Below, in pieces: positions 8,738-18,689 of a stretch of 64,000 bases of DNA. The DNA is from Streptomyces sp. NBC_00510 (GTDB taxonomy: Bacteria; Actinomycetota; Actinomycetes; Streptomycetales; Streptomycetaceae). Where the stretch lies: NCBI GenBank assembly GCA_036013505.1, contig CP107851.1:5730001-5794000 (forward strand). Reading direction: 5' to 3'. Under the pieces are notes generated by a model. That model was given only the letters and a program-made list of their open reading frames with translations. It searched no databases and was not told where the DNA came from. Position 1 is the stretch's first letter. Every line of letters begins with the position of its first letter. Position numbers and translations under genes: made by a program.

Positions 8738-9985
8738 GTGAGCAACATGAGCAAGGCGGGCACGACGCGGGCCGGAACGCGGTCCTACGCGGACGGCCCC
8801 TACCGCAGGACACCGGGCACGGCCCCCGTCGACGAGGACGTCGAGCCGCGCCCCGGACGCGCGGCCGCCCGGCGCAGGCGCGCCGCGCGGCGCCCGGACG
8901 CGCTGAGCAGGCTGCTGCCCCAGGCCCTGGTCGTCGCCTGCCTGGCGGGCGGCAGCACCGCCTACCTCGCCGGCGGCAAGGCCGTGCAGCTCAGCGTGGA
9001 CGGCCGGCCGCGCACCCTGCACACCTTCGCCGGGAGCGTGGAGGAACTGCTGCAGCGCCAGGGCATCGAGGTCGGCGACCACGACATCGTCGCCCCCGAC
9101 CCCGACGCGGCGCTGCAGGACGGCGACACCGTCGCCGTCCGCTACGGCCGCCCGGTCGCGCTGACCCTCGACGGCCGGCCCCGGCGGATCTGGACCACGG
9201 CCGGCACCGTGGACGGCGCCCTGCGCCAGCTGGGCGTGCGCGCGGACGGCGCGTACCTGTCCGCCTCCCGCGGCGAGGCGATCGGGCGGCACGGGCTGGA
9301 GCTGGACGTCCGCACCGAACGCCAGATGACCTTCCTCGTCGACGGCCACGATCGGCCGGTCCGCACCAACGCCGCCACCGTCGGCGAGGCGCTGCGTGAC
9401 GCCGGCATCGCCCTGCACGGCCTCGACACCACCTCCGCCGACCCCGGCAGCTTCCCGCGCGAGGGCCAGACGATCTCCGTCCGGCGCATCCGGGGGCACG
9501 ACGAGGTCCACGAGGAGCCGGTGCCCTTCCCCGTCGAGCGGACGGAGGACCCCTCGCTGTTCGAGGGCACCACCGCCGTCGACACCCGGGGCAGGAACGG
9601 GCTGCGCCGCGTCACATACGCGTACCGCACGGTCGACGGGGTCCGGCGCAAGCCGCGGCGCATCGCCGAGGAGGTGCTGCGCGAGCCCGTGCGGCAGGTC
9701 GTGCGCGTCGGCACCAAGCGGCTCCCCGACAGCGTCGAGGGCGCCGACCACCTCAACTGGAAGGCCCTCGGCCGGTGCGAGGCGGGCGGCCGGCCGAACG
9801 CGGTGGACGCCTCCGGCACCTACGGCGGCCTCTACCAGTTCGACCAGCGCACCTGGCGCAACCTGGGCGGCCACGGCCGCCCCCAGGACGCCTCCGCCAA
9901 GGAGCAGACGTACCGCGCCAAGCGCCTGTACATCCAGCGCGGTGCCAGCCCCTGGCCGGTGTGCGGCCGCAAGCTCTACTCCTAG
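8738..9985 (+). CDS. rpfB: Resuscitation-promoting factor, RpfB type
   Basis: Secreted or membrane-anchored muralytic enzyme (lytic-transglycosylase-like) that cleaves peptidoglycan glycan strands during spore germination or outgrowth. The 415-aa protein has an Arg-rich cytoplasmic start, one transmembrane/signal segment (about 58-80), three DUF348 repeats (about 83-250; each with a V-D-G-R/H element), a G5 domain (about 255-335) and the Rpf catalytic domain (about 340-415) with N-W-x-A-L-G-R-C-E-A-G-G, whose Glu is the catalytic residue, and the second Cys near the end. GTG 8738 follows GGAGG with 6-base spacing; a longer in-frame extension upstream is not supported. The stop codon abuts a 213-bp inverted-repeat element, so the last codon or the stop may have been set by that insertion. 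Confidence 0.95.
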   Translation: MSNMSKAGTTRAGTRSYADGPYRRTPGTAPVDEDVEPRPGRAAARRRRAARRPDALSRLLPQALVVACLAGGSTAYLAGGKAVQLSVDGRPRTLHTFAGSVEELLQRQGIEVGDHDIVAPDPDAALQDGDTVAVRYGRPVALTLDGRPRRIWTTAGTVDGALRQLGVRADGAYLSASRGEAIGRHGLELDVRTERQMTFLVDGHDRPVRTNAATVGEALRDAGIALHGLDTTSADPGSFPREGQTISVRRIRGHDEVHEEPVPFPVERTEDPSLFEGTTAVDTRGRNGLRRVTYAYRTVDGVRRKPRRIAEEVLREPVRQVVRVGTKRLPDSVEGADHLNWKALGRCEAGGRPNAVDASGTYGGLYQFDQRTWRNLGGHGRPQDASAKEQTYRAKRLYIQRGASPWPVCGRKLYS

Positions 9986-10197
9986 GGCCCGTCGTCAAAG
10001 TGGTGCCGGCCGCCCGGAGGGCGGCCCCGCGGTTCCCCCAGCTTGCGCTGGGAGGTGCCCCCGGTGCGGTGCATCGCAAGGCGGAGAGTCGTCCTCGTAG
10101 TGGGCTACTCGGACGATTCGACAACTCCCCCGGGCCGAAGGCTGGGGGAGTGCCGTGCCGGACACCGCGGGGCAGGCAGGACCTTGACGACGGGCCC
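9985..10197. mobile_element. MITE-like element, 213 bp, with 14-bp perfect terminal inverted repeats
   Basis: GGGCCCGTCGTCAA at 9985-9998 is repeated inverted as TTGACGACGGGCCC at 10184-10197; similarity between the ends continues imperfectly for about 30 bp. The interior carries two short hairpin modules (10033-10063 and 10125-10150) of the CCCCCAGC...GCTGGGGG kind, also present near 40.25-40.60 kb. There is no transposase frame. The end sequence resembles termini of Streptomyces insertion sequences as I remember them, which a search should confirm. No convincing target duplication is visible. Confidence 0.7.
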
Positions 10198-10239
10198 TGG
10201 CCCGCCGGAGGTCCCGCCGGGCCCGGATACCCTTGAGCG

Positions 10240-11133
10240 GTGAGCACCACCGACCACTCCGGTCCCGCCGACGACGCCCTGCTCGGCCCCGCCGACATCC
10301 GTGAGCTGGCCGCCGCGCTGGGCGTCCGCCCCACCAAGCAGCGCGGCCAGAACTTCGTCATCGACGCGAACACGGTGCGCCGCATCGTGCGCACCGCGGA
10401 CGTCCGGCCCGACGACGTGGTCGTCGAGGTCGGCCCGGGGCTCGGCTCGCTCACGCTGGCGCTGCTGGAGGTGGCCGAGCACGTCACCGCCGTGGAGATC
10501 GACGACGTGCTGGCCGAGGCCCTCCCCTCGACCGTCGCCGCCCGCCTGCCGGGCCGGGCCGGCCGCTTCGCGCTCGTGCACCGCGACGCGCTGCGCGTCG
10601 AGGAGCTGCCCGGTCCGCCGCCCACGGCGCTGGTGGCCAACCTGCCGTACAACGTGGCCGTCCCGGTGCTGCTGCACATGCTCGCGACCTTCCCGAGCAT
10701 CGAGCGCTCCCTGGTCATGGTGCAGTCCGAGGTCGCCGACCGGCTGGCCGCAGGGCCCGGCTCCAAGGTGTACGGGGTGCCCTCGGTGAAGGCCGCCTGG
10801 TACGCCGAGGTGAAGCGGGCCGGGGCCATCGGCCGCAACGTCTTCTGGCCCGCCCCGAACGTGGACTCCGGGCTGGTCTCGCTGGTCCGCCGCAAGGAGC
10901 CGCTCGCCACCACCGCCACCCGCGAGCAGGTCTTCGCGGTCGTGGACGCCGCCTTCGCGCAGCGCCGCAAGACGCTGCGGGCCGCGCTGGCCGGCTGGGC
11001 GGGCTCGGCCGCCGCCGCCGAGGAGGCGCTGGTGGCCGCGGGGGTGTCGCCGCAGGCGCGCGGGGAGGCGCTGACCGTGGAGCAGTTCGCGGCGATCGCC
11101 GAGCACGGCGGTGGCGGCCGCTCACTGCGGTGA
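10240..11133 (+). CDS. rsmA: 16S rRNA (adenine(1518)-N6/adenine(1519)-N6)-dimethyltransferase
   Basis: KsgA methyltransferase that dimethylates A1518 and A1519 in helix 45 of 16S rRNA. The 297-aa product has K-Q-R-G-Q-N-F-V-I-D near the N-terminus, the SAM-binding V-E-V-G-P-G-L-G-S-L-T, V-E-I-D-D, and the catalytic motif N-L-P-Y-N-V (about 132-137), followed by the small C-terminal helical domain. GTG 10240 lacks a ribosome site; TACCCT at 10228-10233 lies six bases upstream, consistent with a leaderless message starting after the mobile-element insertion. If so, the insertion has separated it from rpfB transcription without removing a promoter. It precedes ispE by 91 bp, a conserved pairing. 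Confidence 0.96.
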   Translation: MSTTDHSGPADDALLGPADIRELAAALGVRPTKQRGQNFVIDANTVRRIVRTADVRPDDVVVEVGPGLGSLTLALLEVAEHVTAVEIDDVLAEALPSTVAARLPGRAGRFALVHRDALRVEELPGPPPTALVANLPYNVAVPVLLHMLATFPSIERSLVMVQSEVADRLAAGPGSKVYGVPSVKAAWYAEVKRAGAIGRNVFWPAPNVDSGLVSLVRRKEPLATTATREQVFAVVDAAFAQRRKTLRAALAGWAGSAAAAEEALVAAGVSPQARGEALTVEQFAAIAEHGGGGRSLR

Positions 11134-11224
11134 CAGAGGGCACAATGGGGGCGCCGCCGTGCCCCACGCACCGAAGGCCCCGCATCGAGTGCCCCACGCT
11201 CACGCTCCGAGGAGAACCGCGCAA

Positions 11225-12133
11225 GTGACCCGCCGACCCGCGTCCGTGACCGTCCGCGTCCCCGCCAAGGTCAACGTCCAGCTCGCGGTGGGCGGACCGC
11301 GCCCCGACGGCTTCCACGACCTGGCCAACGTCTTCCTCGCCGTCGGCCTGTACGACGAGGTCACCGTCGCTCCCGCCGAAGAGCTGCGGATCACGGTCGC
11401 CGGACCGGACGCCGACCAGGTCCCGGCCGACGCGAGCAACCTCGCCGCCCGCGCCGCGATCGCGCTCGCGGCGCGGCACGGGCTGGAGCCGCGCGTCCAC
11501 ATCCACATCGCCAAGGACATCCCCGTCGCGGGCGGCATGGCCGGCGGCAGCGCCGACGCGGCGGGCGCCCTGGTCGCCTGCGACACGCTGTGGGGCACCG
11601 GCGCGAGCCGCGAGGAACTGCTCGCGATCTGCGCCGGGCTCGGCAGCGACGTCCCGTTCAGCCTGGTGGGCGGCGCCGCCCTCGGCCGGGGCCGCGGCGA
11701 GCTGCTGGAGCCGCTGGAGACCGGCGGCACCTTCCACTGGGTCTTCGCCGTCGCCGACGGCGGCCTGTCCACGCCCGAGGTCTACCGCGAGTGCGACCGG
11801 CTGCGCGGCGACGTGGCCGTGCCGGAGCCGGAGGCGTCCCCGGCCCTGCTCGACGCGCTGCGCACCGGTGACGCCGTGGCCCTCGCCGCCTCCCTGGCGA
11901 ACGACCTCCAGCCGGCCGCGCTCTCCTTGCGCCCCTCGCTGGCCGCGACCCTCGCCGCGGGCGCCGAGGCCGGCGCCCTGGCCACCCTGGTCTCCGGCTC
12001 CGGGCCCACCACCGCCTTCCTCGCCAAGGACGCCGAGTCCGCGCAGGCCGTCGCCGGCGCCCTCGCCGCCTCCGGCACCTGCCGCGCGGTACGGGTCACC
12101 ACCGGCCCCGCGCAGGGTGCGACCCTGCTCTGA
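11225..12133 (+). CDS. ispE: 4-diphosphocytidyl-2-C-methyl-D-erythritol kinase
   Basis: GHMP kinase of the MEP (non-mevalonate) isoprenoid pathway; it phosphorylates CDP-ME at the 2-hydroxyl using ATP. The 302-aa protein begins with the substrate motif P-A-K-V-N-V-Q-L and G-x-R-P-D-G-F-H, then the ATP-binding P-V-A-G-G-M-A-G-G-S-A-D-A-A (about 101-114) and the C-terminal motif V-S-G-S-G-P-T. GTG 11225 lies about ten bases after GAGGAG. The MEP pathway is the isoprenoid route in Streptomyces, so the gene is expected to be essential. Confidence 0.96.
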   Translation: MTRRPASVTVRVPAKVNVQLAVGGPRPDGFHDLANVFLAVGLYDEVTVAPAEELRITVAGPDADQVPADASNLAARAAIALAARHGLEPRVHIHIAKDIPVAGGMAGGSADAAGALVACDTLWGTGASREELLAICAGLGSDVPFSLVGGAALGRGRGELLEPLETGGTFHWVFAVADGGLSTPEVYRECDRLRGDVAVPEPEASPALLDALRTGDAVALAASLANDLQPAALSLRPSLAATLAAGAEAGALATLVSGSGPTTAFLAKDAESAQAVAGALAASGTCRAVRVTTGPAQGATLL

Positions 12134-12215
12134 GTACCCGTACTCACCGTCTTCCGGGGCGAGTTGAGTAGGGCGGGCCTGACGGAGCGGCGCCCCGGCG
12201 CGGGATCGTGCCGTC

Positions 12216-13547
12216 ATGGGGATGACAGCCGGAGAGATCGCCGCGGCCACGCCCGCGGCACGGGACCGTTACGTCGACTTCCTGCGGGTGGCGTCGCTGG
12301 CCACGGTCGTGCTGGGGCACTGGCTGATGGCGGCGGTGACCACCGGGGCCGACGGGGGCGTCGAGGTCGGCAACCTGCTGGCGGTGCGCCCGGCGCTGCA
12401 ACCGCTGACCTGGGTGCTGCAGATCATGCCGGTGTTCTTCTTCGTCGGCGGCTTCTCGCATGCGCTCTCCTATCGCTCCGTCGCACGCTCCGGCGGCGGG
12501 TACGCGGCCTTCCTGCGGGCCCGGCTGCGCCGGCTGCTGGGGCCGACGATGCTGTTCGTCGCGGTGTGGGCCGCGGGCGCGCTGCTGCTCCCCGTGCCGG
12601 ACGTGGCGGCGCGACTGGTGGCGCAGCCGCTGTGGTTCATCGGGATCTACCTCGGCATGGTGGCCTTCACCCCGCCGTTGCTGCGACTGCACGAGCGGTA
12701 CGGCTGGGGCGCCTTCGCCGCGCTGTCGGCCGGCGCGGTCGTGGTGGACGTGCTGCGCTTCGCCCTCGACGTGCCCTACGTGCCGTTCCTGAACTTCGCC
12801 TTCGTCTGGCTCGCTGTGCACCAGCTGGGCTTCCTGCGGGCGGACGGCCGGCTGCGCCTCCCCGCGGTGCCGGCCGTCTGCGGGCTGGCGGGGGCGGTCG
12901 CGCTGGTGGCGCTCGGGCCGTACCCGCTGTCCATGGTGGGCATGCCCGGCGAGCGGATCTCGAACATGGCGCCGCCCACGCTCGCCCTGCTCTGCCACGG
13001 CGTGTGGCTGGTCGGCGCGGTCGAACTGCTGCGGCGCCCCGCCGCGCGCCTGCTGGCGCGCCCGCGTGTGTGGCGCGGCGTGGTCGCCGCGAACGGCATC
13101 GCGATGACGGCCTTCCTCTGGCACCTCACGGCCATGCTCGCCGTGTACGGCGCGCTGATCTCCCTGGGCCGCACGCTGCCCGCCCCGGCCACCGCCGCCT
13201 GGTGGGCCCAGGTGCCGCTGCGCGTGGCGGCCGCGACCGCCCTCACCGCCGCCCTGGTCGCCGTCTTCCGCCGCGCCGAACGCCCCCCGGCCCCGCGCCC
13301 CGCCCAGGCGCCGGGCCCGCTCTCCGGCCCCGGTGCCGCGTTCGGCGTCGCCCTCGCGCTGCTGGGCGTCCTCGGCCTGTCCGCCGTCGGCTTCGGCGGC
13401 CTCCTCGACGGCCACTCGGCCACCCTGATCGCCTTCCGCGTCACGGCCCCGGCCGCCGTCCTCATGGCCGTCGCCGGCTGGGCCCTGGTCGAAAGGGCGG
13501 GCCGCGTCAGGGCTGAGCCGGGCGTCAGCCCACCCGGCCGACCTTGA
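12216..13547 (+). CDS. Membrane acyltransferase (acyltransferase-3 family)
   Basis: Polytopic membrane O-acyltransferase. The 443-aa protein opens with R-D-R-Y-V-D-F-L-R-V-A-S, the family's N-terminal signature, followed by H-W (catalytic His region, V-V-L-G-H-W) and about ten hydrophobic helices; F-F-V-G-G-F-S-H also matches the family. It probably acylates a cell-surface glycan or an exported small molecule; the substrate cannot be told from sequence. ATG 12216 and ATG 12222 are both possible starts and neither has a clean ribosome site. The 3' end overlaps by 23 bp the convergent toxin gene. Two more distant relatives lie at 56.5-57.7 kb and after 63 kb. Confidence 0.85.
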   Translation: MGMTAGEIAAATPAARDRYVDFLRVASLATVVLGHWLMAAVTTGADGGVEVGNLLAVRPALQPLTWVLQIMPVFFFVGGFSHALSYRSVARSGGGYAAFLRARLRRLLGPTMLFVAVWAAGALLLPVPDVAARLVAQPLWFIGIYLGMVAFTPPLLRLHERYGWGAFAALSAGAVVVDVLRFALDVPYVPFLNFAFVWLAVHQLGFLRADGRLRLPAVPAVCGLAGAVALVALGPYPLSMVGMPGERISNMAPPTLALLCHGVWLVGAVELLRRPAARLLARPRVWRGVVAANGIAMTAFLWHLTAMLAVYGALISLGRTLPAPATAAWWAQVPLRVAAATALTAALVAVFRRAERPPAPRPAQAPGPLSGPGAAFGVALALLGVLGLSAVGFGGLLDGHSATLIAFRVTAPAAVLMAVAGWALVERAGRVRAEPGVSPPGRP

Positions 13548-13776
13548 GGACGAGCACGGTGACGGTCTCGGCGTCGGGCCGGTACAGAACACGCCAGTCG
13601 CCGACGGACAGCCGCCAGTACCCCGAACCTCCCAGGGCGCGCGCCGTCCGGGGGTGCGGTTCTCCGGCCAAATCCCGGACGGCAGCCGCGCACGCCTTCG
13701 CACCCACCGGGTCGAGGAGGCGCAGGCGGCGGAACTCGGCCATGGCCTGGTGCTGCCAGACGACGGTGTGGGTCAC
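13525..13776 (-). CDS. RelE/ParE-superfamily toxin
   Basis: Small basic protein (83 aa) of the RelE type, predicted to be a ribosome-dependent mRNA interferase. It shows W-Q-H-Q-A-M-A-E-F-R-R-L-R at the start, then G-Y-W-R-L-S-V-G-D-W-R-V-L-Y and the ending V-L-V-L-K-V-G-R, the typical RelE beta-strand core with conserved Arg and the final strand. Start GTG 13776 overlaps the antitoxin stop (GTGA), so antitoxin and toxin are translationally coupled in that order. The 3' end overlaps the convergent acyltransferase by 23 bp. Activity is inferred from family. Confidence 0.88.
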   Translation of the reverse strand: MTHTVVWQHQAMAEFRRLRLLDPVGAKACAAAVRDLAGEPHPRTARALGGSGYWRLSVGDWRVLYRPDAETVTVLVLKVGRVG

Positions 13777-14048
13777 GAGGCGTCGGCCTGACGGTCCTCG
13801 TCCTCCAACCGGGCCATGAACTCGTCATGCGTCATCGCGGGGCCGGTGGGAGCCGATTCGCGGGCTGCCGCCTCGGCAGCGTCCGCCGCATCACGCAGCC
13901 GCTGCAGTTCCTCGAGTTCGCTTATCGGGATGAGCGCGGCGGCGGGTTTCCCGTACTCGCTGATCAGGATGTGTTCATGCCCGTGCCGGACTCGGCCGAC
14001 GAGCTGCCCGAGCTGGTTGCGCGCTTCCACGAGCGGATACATATCCAT
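13773..14048 (-). CDS. Phd/YefM-family antitoxin
   Basis: Antitoxin partner of the RelE-like toxin; it neutralises the toxin and represses the operon. The 91-aa protein has the Phd/YefM N-terminal DNA-binding fold: P-L-V-E-A-R-N-Q-L-G-Q-L-V, then H-I-L-I-S-E-Y-G-K-P-A-A-A-L-I-P, followed by a Glu/Ala/Asp-rich C-terminal half that would be disordered until it binds toxin. ATG 14048 was chosen (M-D-M-Y-P); ATG 14042 is possible and a longer N-terminal extension is unlikely because it would run through the operator. Two TGTAC-core sites lie immediately upstream. Confidence 0.88.
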   Translation of the reverse strand: MDMYPLVEARNQLGQLVGRVRHGHEHILISEYGKPAAALIPISELEELQRLRDAADAAEAAARESAPTGPAMTHDEFMARLEDEDRQADAS

Positions 14049-14056
14049 GGGAAAAC

Positions 14057-14080
14057 TGTACAGACCTGCGGCTGTGTACG
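14057..14080 (-). promoter_or_regulatory. Probable antitoxin operator: TGTACA and TGTACG sites
   Basis: TGTACA (14057-14062, inside the dyad CTGTACAG) and TGTACG (14075-14080) lie 9-32 bases before the antitoxin start, centres 18 bp apart. YefM-family antitoxins are known to bind TGTACA-core palindromes, so this is a good candidate for autoregulation. The assignment is by motif only. Confidence 0.6.
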
Positions 14081-14205
14081 GTTGGCGATTCACCTGTGGT
14101 GGGCGGGCCCACCCGCACGGGTGTCCGGGGGGCGGTCGCCGTACCCGAGGGGTGAGGGGGCCGCACTACCCTGGGAGGTCGTTCTTTCGTAGTGACAGGA
14201 GTCCC

Positions 14206-15996
<1,791 letters not shown>

Positions 15997-16103
15997 CAGT
16001 GCCGTAACGGTCCTTCGGCGCGGGGGCGGAACGGTGCGTCACCGGTGGTACAAAGAGGGTCACCGTCCGCCTCCGCACACCTGTGCCCGAAAGGTGCCCT
16101 CCG

Positions 16104-17678
16104 ATGTCGCAGCCGCCGCCTCCCCCCGGCAACCAGCCCGGATTCGGGCCGCAGCCGCCTCAGTACGGTTACCCGCCGCAGCAGCCCAACCCCTACGCCC
16201 AGCCGCCGACCCACCCTCAGGGACAGCAGCCGCCGCCCCCGCCCCCGCCGCCGGGCCCGTACGGCCCCAACCCGTACGCCCAGGCGCCGACCCAGCCCCT
16301 CCCCGGGTACGGCTACCAGCCGTACCCGCAGTACCCGCAGCCGCCGAAGCGCGGCAACGGCAAGGTGGCCGCGATCGTGGCGGCGGCGATCGCGGCCGTC
16401 CTGGTCGTCGGCACGGGAGTCTTCCTGGCCGCGGGCGACGACGACGGGCCCTCGGACACCCCGGCGAAGGGCGGCGGCAGCAGCCGTCCGGCCGGCGACG
16501 GCCCGCTGAAGGCCCGCGCGTTGTGGGACAAGAAGGCGGTGCGGCCGTCCAAGTCCGAGATCACCGCCCCGGTGGCGGAAGCCTGGTTCACCGGCAACGC
16601 CGTCGTGAAGACGATGCCGGACGCGCTGCGTTCCTTCGACCTCGACAGCGGCAAGGAGAACTGGTCGATCCCGCTGGAGGGGGAGTCCTGCCCGGGCCCG
16701 GAGTCGGCGGCCGGCGACCGCCTGGTGCTGCAGTACGGCACGGACTGCGACAGCGTGATCGCCGTCGACATCGCCCACGGCAAGAAGCTGTGGGCGAAGA
16801 AGCTGCCCGACCCGGACGGCCGGACCTCGCACAGCTACTCGCAGATCGCGCTCACGGGCGACACGGCGGCCGTCTCCTGGATCGGCGGTTCGGTCGCGTA
16901 CAAGATCAGCACCGGGGCCGTGCTGTGGACGCCCAAGGCCGGTTCGGAGTGCGCCGACAAGGGCTACCACGGCGGCAGCGCGCTGGTCGCGGTCGTCGAG
17001 TGCGGCGGCTTCGGCGGTGACGAGTACGTGCAGGGCCTGGGTGAGGGCGGCGCCAAGAAGTGGTCCTGGCAGGTGCCGAGCGGCAGTGAGGTGTACAGCG
17101 TCATCTCCACGGACCCGGTGGTCGTGGGGCTGTCGGCGGGCAGCCTGTCGATGACCGACATCGTGTACCTGGACGGCGGCAAGATGAAGAGCCGCATCTC
17201 GCTCGGCGCGGGCGGCGCGGACGCCACGTACCGGATCCACTGCGAGGACAACCGGTGCACCAACGTCGCCGTCGACGGCACGACCATCTACCTGCCCACC
17301 AAGACCCACTCGGGCAGCGGCACCTCCTACTCCCAGACGAACGAGATCGCCGCGCTCGACCTCACCACCGGCAAGCCCAAGTGGCTCGCCAAGCCCGACC
17401 AGGAGCGCGAGCTCAAGATCGTCGGCGTCAGCGGCGGCAAGGTCGTCGCGTACCAGAAGAACACCTACGACAAGCCGGGCCGCCTGCTGCGGCTCGATCC
17501 CGCGACCCGCGGGTTCACCGTCTTCATGGAACTGCCGGAGAGCGGCAAGGACCTGGAGAACGACTTCCTGGACAGCGATTCGGGCTGGTGGCTGTACGAG
17601 GACCACTTCTTCCTGACCTCCGACCACATCTCCGCCTCCGCCAACCTGACGGACCGGTCCATCGCCGCCTTCGGCTGA
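16104..17678 (+). CDS. Pro-rich membrane-anchored PQQ-like beta-propeller protein
   Basis: The 524-aa product has a Pro/Gln/Tyr-rich cytoplasmic head (1-84), one transmembrane helix (about 87-110) and an extracellular part (about 125-524) made of repeated W-x-x-x-L/G-x-x-x and D-L-x-T-G-K blades (for example A-L-D-L-T-T-G-K-P-K-W), typical of PQQ-binding-like propellers without enzymatic PQQ residues. Several Cys pairs are present on the extracellular side. This architecture is frequent in Streptomyces as a sensor or scaffold, sometimes attached to kinases; here no kinase domain exists. ATG 16104 was chosen behind a GAAAGG ribosome site. Role unknown. Confidence 0.85.
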   Translation: MSQPPPPPGNQPGFGPQPPQYGYPPQQPNPYAQPPTHPQGQQPPPPPPPPGPYGPNPYAQAPTQPLPGYGYQPYPQYPQPPKRGNGKVAAIVAAAIAAVLVVGTGVFLAAGDDDGPSDTPAKGGGSSRPAGDGPLKARALWDKKAVRPSKSEITAPVAEAWFTGNAVVKTMPDALRSFDLDSGKENWSIPLEGESCPGPESAAGDRLVLQYGTDCDSVIAVDIAHGKKLWAKKLPDPDGRTSHSYSQIALTGDTAAVSWIGGSVAYKISTGAVLWTPKAGSECADKGYHGGSALVAVVECGGFGGDEYVQGLGEGGAKKWSWQVPSGSEVYSVISTDPVVVGLSAGSLSMTDIVYLDGGKMKSRISLGAGGADATYRIHCEDNRCTNVAVDGTTIYLPTKTHSGSGTSYSQTNEIAALDLTTGKPKWLAKPDQERELKIVGVSGGKVVAYQKNTYDKPGRLLRLDPATRGFTVFMELPESGKDLENDFLDSDSGWWLYEDHFFLTSDHISASANLTDRSIAAFG

Positions 17679-17820
17679 CCGGGCCAGGGGGGAGGGCGAC
17701 GGCGCGCGGGGCCCTCAAACAAGCACACCCGGTCGCAAGTCGGCCATGTTTGGAGATAATGCGGATTTAGGGAGGCTTCTGCCGAGTAGGGGGCGCAAAG
17801 CGTCGAACAAGCGTGTACCT

Positions 17821-17889
17821 TCCCGGGCATGGCCCGGGGCCGCCGCGGGGGCACAGGCGGTATGCCGGAGGGGCTTCGCCGCGGCATGT
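17821..17889 (+). other. Intergenic hairpins upstream of the atypical LuxR regulator
   Basis: The 279-bp gap between the propeller gene and the regulator contains CCCGGGCATGGCCCGGG near 17821-17837 (7-bp stem) and a second dyad at about 17860-17889 (ATGCCG...CGGCAT). They may mark a terminator for the upstream gene or a structured leader; no U-tract follows. A lower-GC stretch near 17740-17770 could hold a promoter, but no clear -35/-10 pair was found. Confidence 0.35.
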
Positions 17890-17957
17890 GAAGGGGGACC
17901 GGCTTGGACTCGGTGGGCAGGCCCGCACCAGTCCATGGGGGGATGAGGGGGACGCCC

Positions 17958-18689
17958 ATGGGCGTACGGCTCGTCGTCGTCGACGACCATCGTCTGCTGG
18001 CCGAGGCGCTCGCCTCGGCGCTGAAGCTGCGCGGGCACCGGGTGCTCGCGGCGGCCGCGCCCGCGTCGGGCGCGGCGGAGCTCGTACTGAGCCGGTCGCC
18101 CGAGGTGTGCCTGATCGGGACGGCGGCGCCGGCCGAGCCGGGCGCCTTCGACGCGGTCGTCCGCATCAAGCGGGAGCGGCCGGGGGTCGCGGTGCTGGTC
18201 CTGGGGCCGGTGCCCAACCCGCGCGGGATAGCCGCCGCGTTCGCCGCCGGCGCGTCCGGCTACGTACGGCACGACGAGCGGATCGAGGGCGTCGAGCGGG
18301 CGATGGCCAAGGCGCGTGCCGGCGAGGTGGCCGTGGCGCCCGCGCTGCTGCAGGGCGCGTTCGCCGAGCTGCTCAACCCGGTGGCCGAGCCGGACGACGA
18401 GGGCACCAGACTGCTGCAGATGCTCACCCCGCGCGAGGTCGAGGTGCTGCTGCGGGTCGCGGAGGGCGAGGACACCCGGCTGATCGCTGCGGGCATGCGG
18501 ATCGCGCCGAGCACCGCCCGTACGCACGTGCAGCGGGTGCTGATGAAGCTGGGGGTGGGCTCCCGGCTGGAGGCCGCCGCCCTGGCGGCCCGCACGGGGC
18601 TGCTGGACCGGGTCAGTCACCATCTCCCGGGCGGTGCGATCCCGGCTCAGGCGTCTCCTCCGCTGCGGGCGTGGGAGGAGGGGGACTGA
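17958..18689 (+). CDS. LuxR/NarL-type response regulator with atypical receiver
   Basis: Predicted cytoplasmic transcription factor (243 aa) with a receiver-like domain (1-120) and a C-terminal LuxR helix-turn-helix (about 155-215; L-T-P-R-E-V-E-V-L-L-R-V and T-A-R-T-H-V-Q-R-V-L-M-K-L-G-V). The acidic pair D9-D10 is kept, but the third strand reads C-L-I-G-T where the phosphoacceptor Asp is expected, so classic phosphorylation is unlikely. ATG 17958 is best supported (GAGGGGG seven bases before); ATG 17943 is an alternative. No sensor kinase is adjacent. The C-terminus overlaps 77 bp with the convergent gene at 18613. Confidence 0.85.
   Translation: MGVRLVVVDDHRLLAEALASALKLRGHRVLAAAAPASGAAELVLSRSPEVCLIGTAAPAEPGAFDAVVRIKRERPGVAVLVLGPVPNPRGIAAAFAAGASGYVRHDERIEGVERAMAKARAGEVAVAPALLQGAFAELLNPVAEPDDEGTRLLQMLTPREVEVLLRVAEGEDTRLIAAGMRIAPSTARTHVQRVLMKLGVGSRLEAAALAARTGLLDRVSHHLPGGAIPAQASPPLRAWEEGD

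Noticed and set aside
12164..13516. Alternative plus-strand frame over the acyltransferase gene
   Set aside because: Arg/Gly/Ala-rich shadow without membrane segments; the frame from 12216 has the acyltransferase signature and helices.
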